This document shows positions 42,736-45,281 of a stretch of 45,281 nucleotides of DNA, piece after piece (within the stretch, counting starts at the first letter, position 1; the number at the start of each line of letters is the position of its first letter). Below the pieces are notes generated by a model. That model saw only the letters and a program-made list of their open reading frames with translations. It was not told where the DNA came from and did no database searches. Source of the DNA: Acetobacteraceae bacterium (GTDB lineage: Bacteria; Pseudomonadota; Alphaproteobacteria; Acetobacterales; Acetobacteraceae); NCBI GenBank assembly GCA_027353465.1, contig DAIEHR010000247.1:1-45281 (forward strand), read 5' to 3'. The position numbers and the translations under genes are program-made.

Positions 42736-44130
42736 TCAACCGATCGGGGGCTTCTTCTTGTGCCAGCCGGTCGCGCGTTCATATGCCGCGGCGACGCGCA
42801 GCACGGTGGCGTCGTCGAAGTAGCGCCCGACGAACTGCACCGATACGGGCAAGCCCGCCTGCGTCAGGCCCGACATCATCGCCAGCGCGGGATGCCCGGT
42901 GACATTGAACGGGGTACGTGCCTGGCGCGGATAGGTGCGCGCGGTTTCATCCGGATCGTCCATCCGGCTAGATGGGTCCATCGAGCTGGCACACAGCAGC
43001 ACGTCGTAATCCCGCAGCCGGTCTTCGACCTCGGCGATGACCTGACCCCGGCGGCGTTGCGCGCCGACATAGTCGCCCGCCGTCATGAACGCACCCGGCA
43101 ACAGCCGGCGACGGGCGAGCTGGCCGTAATCGCCTGGGCGTTCGCGCAGCCAGGGTGCGTGGATCGACCACGCCTCGCTACACAGGATCACCCGGTTGAT
43201 TCCAGCGAATTCGGTCAATGCCGGCAGGGTCACGGTGTGGACCTGCGCGCCCTCGGCTTCCAGCACACGGGCGACGTGTTCCAGCGCGGCGGCGACCTCG
43301 GGATGCGCCGGCAGGTCGCGTTCGTGGAAATGCCGGACGAAACCGATGCGCAGGTCGCGCACACCGCGGTCCAGAAACCGGCCGAAGCCTCTGGCCTGGG
43401 TGGCGGCACTGCCGGGGTCGGCGGGGTCATGGCCGGCGATCACATCCAGCAGCAGCGCGTTATCGGCGACGGTGCGGGTCAGCGGGCCGACATGGTCCAG
43501 AGTGAACGACAGCGGGAACACGCCGCGCCGCGACACCAGCCCATAGGTCGGCTTCAACCCGACGATACCGCAGGCGCTGGCCGGATTGCGAACCGACCCG
43601 CCGGTGTCGGTGCCAAGCGCCAGCGGGAACAGCCCCGCCGCCACGCCGGCCCCGGACCCGGAGGACGAACCGCCCGGATGGTGATCGGGATTCCACGGAT
43701 TGCGCGCTGGCGGAAACGGCAGATCGAAACTGGGGCCGCCAATGGCGAACTCATGCGTGGACAGCTTGCCCATGACGATCGCGCCCGCCGCACGCAGCTT
43801 CTGGATAACGGCAGCGTCCGCCTTGGCGACATTGTCCACCAGTATCTTGGAGTGGCCTGTGGTTGGCAGCCCGGCGACGTCGATAATGTCCTTGATACCA
43901 ACCGGCACGCCGTGCAGCCGTCCGCGTGACTGGCCTGCCGCGATTTCGGCTGTCGCCTGTTCGGCAGCGCGCATCGCCCCCTCGGCATCCAGCCGGATAA
44001 ACGCGTGCAGTTTCGGATCCAACTTGCCGATCCGTTCCAGCAGCGCTTTCACCAATTCGACCGGTGACAGTTCCTTCGCCGCATAGGCGCTGGCGATCTG
44101 GCTGGCCGACAGCCAGTGCGCCGCGCTCAT
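42736..44130 (-). CDS. amidase (amidase signature family)
   Basis: A 464-aa Ser-cisSer-Lys amidase. The catalytic Lys is in GVPVGIKDIIDVAGLPT, the glycine/serine signature is HHPGGSSSGSGAGVAAGLFPLALGTDTGGSVRNPASACGIVGLKPTYG with the cis-Ser and nucleophile Ser, and the C-terminal SMDPSSRMDDPDETARTYPRQARTPFNVTGHPALAM is typical. Similar enzymes include GatA-like and AtzE-like hydrolases. ATG 44130 overlaps the stop of the small upstream gene (ATGA) and replaces the longer track start at 44160. Substrate unknown. Confidence 0.93.
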   Translation of the reverse strand: MSAAHWLSASQIASAYAAKELSPVELVKALLERIGKLDPKLHAFIRLDAEGAMRAAEQATAEIAAGQSRGRLHGVPVGIKDIIDVAGLPTTGHSKILVDNVAKADAAVIQKLRAAGAIVMGKLSTHEFAIGGPSFDLPFPPARNPWNPDHHPGGSSSGSGAGVAAGLFPLALGTDTGGSVRNPASACGIVGLKPTYGLVSRRGVFPLSFTLDHVGPLTRTVADNALLLDVIAGHDPADPGSAATQARGFGRFLDRGVRDLRIGFVRHFHERDLPAHPEVAAALEHVARVLEAEGAQVHTVTLPALTEFAGINRVILCSEAWSIHAPWLRERPGDYGQLARRRLLPGAFMTAGDYVGAQRRRGQVIAEVEDRLRDYDVLLCASSMDPSSRMDDPDETARTYPRQARTPFNVTGHPALAMMSGLTQAGLPVSVQFVGRYFDDATVLRVAAAYERATGWHKKKPPIG

Positions 44131-44327
44131 AGGCCGATCCCCGCGCGCATCGGCGGCCATGGCTCCGCCGCCGGATCGGTCGGCACCTTCACCGCGCCAG
44201 CATTGTTCAACGCCTGCGCGGCGGCGGCGGCCACATCATCAGGAAATTGGACGAGCGCCTTTTCCAGGCCGGCGGCTTTCGCCAGGGCGATGACTATTGG
44301 ATCCACGGCTGCGCGCTCCACGATCAT
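44127..44327 (-). CDS. small AtzG/GatC-like protein upstream of amidase
   Basis: A 66-aa protein: a helical N-terminal half (MIVERAAVDPIVIALAKAAGLEKALVQFPDDVAAAAAQALNNAGA), then an extended tail (TDPAAEPWPPMRAGIGL). This helix-plus-extended-tail plan, and ATGA coupling directly before an amidase, match small partner subunits such as AtzG (AtzE partner) and GatC (GatA partner). Sequence identity with AtzG is not certain from reading alone. ATG 44327 has no good Shine-Dalgarno site; CGCACCGCAC precedes it. Confidence 0.6.
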   Translation of the reverse strand: MIVERAAVDPIVIALAKAAGLEKALVQFPDDVAAAAAQALNNAGAVKVPTDPAAEPWPPMRAGIGL

Positions 44328-44410
44328 TGTGCGGTGCGATCATGCGTCCGGTTAGACCGCTGGGAAAGAGGCACCGTCACCAAAGCCATCGACAGGCCAC
44401 CGTTTTGCGA

Positions 44411-44451
44411 TAAAAAAAGGGCGGTGCGACCGGGGGATGGGCCGCACCGCC
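44411..44451 (-). terminator. strong intrinsic terminator (leftward)
   Basis: Read leftward: GGCGGTGCGGCC, loop CATCCCCC, GGTCGCACCGCC, then CTTTTTTTATC. The 12-bp stem has one G-U pair and the T-run has seven T. It terminates leftward transcripts upstream of the AtzG-like gene, not at the end of a known gene, which implies an RNA starting just to its right. Confidence 0.82.
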
Positions 44452-44530
44452 TAGAGGTTGTCGCACGCTGTGTGGTGCGACTTTCGGGGAGGAAACAGGA
44501 CACCGCCATAACGGCGCCGAAACTCTATGT
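44411..44530 (-). ncRNA. candidate ~120-nt small RNA (or leader/attenuator)
   Basis: The interval between a perfect TATAAT (44542-44537) and the strong terminator has no reading frame of note. In the RNA direction it holds an unpaired CUGUUUCCUCCCCGAAAG with an anti-Shine-Dalgarno-like CCUCCCC, a hairpin GUCGCAC/GUGCGAC with 8-base loop (44481-44460), and the terminator stem with a C-rich loop (CAUCCCCC). Exposed C-rich motifs are common in alphaproteobacterial sRNAs that block ribosome sites. Alternatively it is the 5' leader of the amidase operon, ended by attenuation 84 bases before its first ATG. No Rfam family is recognised by eye. Confidence 0.55.
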
Positions 44531-44536
44531 AGTCCC

Positions 44537-44542
44537 ATTATA
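44537..44542 (-). promoter_or_regulatory. perfect -10 box for leftward transcript
   Basis: TATAAT on the minus strand; a start is expected near 44530. No good -35 is present at 16-18 bases; instead the CtrA-type box abuts it directly. Confidence 0.55.
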
Positions 44543-44557
44543 TTAACGAAGGGTTAA
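44543..44557. promoter_or_regulatory. CtrA-type binding box TTAA-N7-TTAA
   Basis: TTAACGAAGGGTTAA is a full match to the alphaproteobacterial CtrA consensus (TTAA, seven bases, TTAA). It is palindromic in its half-sites, so both strands fit. It touches the leftward -10 box and lies 67 bp upstream of the rightward CoA-transferase ATG, so it could govern either. By eye it is the only full match in the window. Confidence 0.55.
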
Positions 44558-44623
44558 CAAGGCCGTGTCCGCACCGATTTTTTTGCTCGCAAACCTGTAT
44601 TTCTCAACCATGGGTGGTGGGAA

Positions 44624-45281
44624 ATGACGAATCTTCCCCTGACTGGTCTCAAAATTCTGGAAATCGGCCATTATATCGCCGCCCCGTTCTGTACGCGCAT
44701 CCTGGCGGATCTTGGCGCCGAGGTGATCAAGCTGGAGCCGCCGGGAGGCGATCCGTTCCGTGGTTGGGGCGCGGCCAAGGACGGCAACTCTGTGTGGTTC
44801 AGCATTCATGGGCGCAACAAGCTGTCCATCGAACTGGATCTGAAGAAAGACCGCGATACCGTCCTGAAGCTCGCTGCTCGGGCGGACGTGCTGGTGGAAA
44901 ACCTGCGCGCCGGCCAGTTGGAGCGGCTGCGGCTGGGGCCGGACGAACTGCATGCGGTGAACCCAAGATTGGTGATCGCCCGCATCTCCGGCTACGGCCA
45001 GGATGGCCCGTATCGCGACAAGCCGGCGTTCGGCGCGATCGGCGAGGCGATCGGCGGGCTGCGCCACCTGACGGGTCATCCCGGCGGTACCACCGACCTG
45101 CCGCCGCCGCGCTGCGGGATTTCGATCAGCGACGATCTGGCGGGACTTTATGCGGCGATCGGGCTGCTGTCCGCCGTGTGGCAGCGCGACGGCATGGGCA
45201 CCGGCAAGGGCCGGGTGGTCGATGTCAACCTGGTGGACAGCGTGTTCAGCCTGATGGAGGGTATGCTGCCAGAATACGCGA
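44624..45281 (+). CDS. CaiB/BaiF family III CoA-transferase (3' end missing)
   Basis: Not in the ORF track because it has no stop in the window; 219 codons are present of about 400. It starts MTNLPLTGLKILEIGHYIAAPFCTRILADLGAEVIKLEPPGGDPFRGW, the classic family III opening, followed by NKLSIELDLKKDRD, LAARADVLVENLRAGQLERLRLGPDEL, ISGYGQDGPYRDKPAFGAIGEAIGGL and GISISDDLAGLYAAIGLLSAVWQRD. The Asp of ISISDDLAG lies in the region of the catalytic Asp. The enzyme moves CoA between carboxylic acids; the acid is unknown. The ribosome site GGTGGTGGG precedes ATG 44624; a 5-codon frame (ATG 44610) ends with ATGA overlap at this start. Confidence 0.93.
   Translation, partial: MTNLPLTGLKILEIGHYIAAPFCTRILADLGAEVIKLEPPGGDPFRGWGAAKDGNSVWFSIHGRNKLSIELDLKKDRDTVLKLAARADVLVENLRAGQLERLRLGPDELHAVNPRLVIARISGYGQDGPYRDKPAFGAIGEAIGGLRHLTGHPGGTTDLPPPRCGISISDDLAGLYAAIGLLSAVWQRDGMGTGKGRVVDVNLVDSVFSLMEGMLPEYA

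Noticed and set aside
42523-43929. 468-aa plus-strand ORF
   Set aside because: Antisense to the amidase, whose signature motifs are unambiguous.
44610-44627. 5-codon upstream frame (MGGGK) overlapping the CoA-transferase start
   Set aside because: It is essentially the Shine-Dalgarno sequence read as codons; probably trivial, though regulatory coupling cannot be excluded.
1-45281. CRISPR array, tRNA/rRNA genes, intact insertion sequence or prophage
   Set aside because: Looked for regular direct repeats, cloverleaf-like sequences, transposase motifs and phage genes; none seen.

Overview
The window is GC-rich, almost fully coding DNA from an alphaproteobacterium, most likely Rhodospirillales/Acetobacteraceae. 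This is an inference from gene content: a DUF6111-cca-grxC-DUF1178 run, an rsmB-rpe-heparinase-purH order, a Caulobacter-style cpa/tad pilus locus and one CtrA-type box. No rRNA, tRNA, CRISPR array, phage or intact insertion sequence is visible. Two genes run off the ends: a P-type cation ATPase on the left and a CoA-transferase on the right. Neither is in the ORF track because neither has a stop codon inside the window.

Left part (1-12.0 kb): the partial cation ATPase (-); a tiny lipoprotein and a TetR regulator (+); the overlapping rfbB-rfbA-rfbC-rfbD operon for dTDP-L-rhamnose (+); a small membrane protein, CCA-adding enzyme, glutaredoxin 3 and a DUF1178 protein (+); a calcineurin-type phosphoesterase (-) divergent from a YfcG-like GST and a DsbA-fold isomerase (+).

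Middle (12.0-25.4 kb): a 14-gene Tad/Flp pilus locus on the minus strand. From the pilin outward it reads flp, cpaA, cpaB, cpaC, cpaD, cpaE, tadA, tadB, tadC, tadD, a lytic transglycosylase, two TadE-like pseudopilins and a vWA-containing TadG. Most junctions are ATGA, GTGA or TGATG overlaps, so it is almost certainly one translationally coupled operon. Two uncharacterised small genes lie just beyond its end.

Right part (25.5-45.3 kb): a Tat-signal creatininase-family hydrolase overlapping a sterol-desaturase-family membrane protein (+); a chemoreceptor (-); then a leftward group ugd, rsmB, rpe, heparinase-like, GT4 glycosyltransferase, purH. This mixes housekeeping with a polysaccharide theme that fits the rhamnose operon. 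Next come a Gfo/Idh/MocA oxidoreductase (+), a histidine kinase-ribokinase-dienelactone hydrolase group (-), and a small AtzG/GatC-like protein-amidase-alpha/beta hydrolase operon (-).

The most interesting non-coding signal is the 296-bp gap between the amidase operon and the CoA-transferase. On the minus strand it holds a perfect CtrA-type box (TTAA-N7-TTAA) touching a perfect TATAAT, then about 120 nt further a strong intrinsic terminator. This looks like an undescribed small RNA, or a leader/attenuator, under possible CtrA control. Other unexplained structures are a perfect 17-bp inverted repeat at 29219-29262, a large imperfect palindrome at 11723-11786 and a 12-bp palindrome upstream of the pilin gene.
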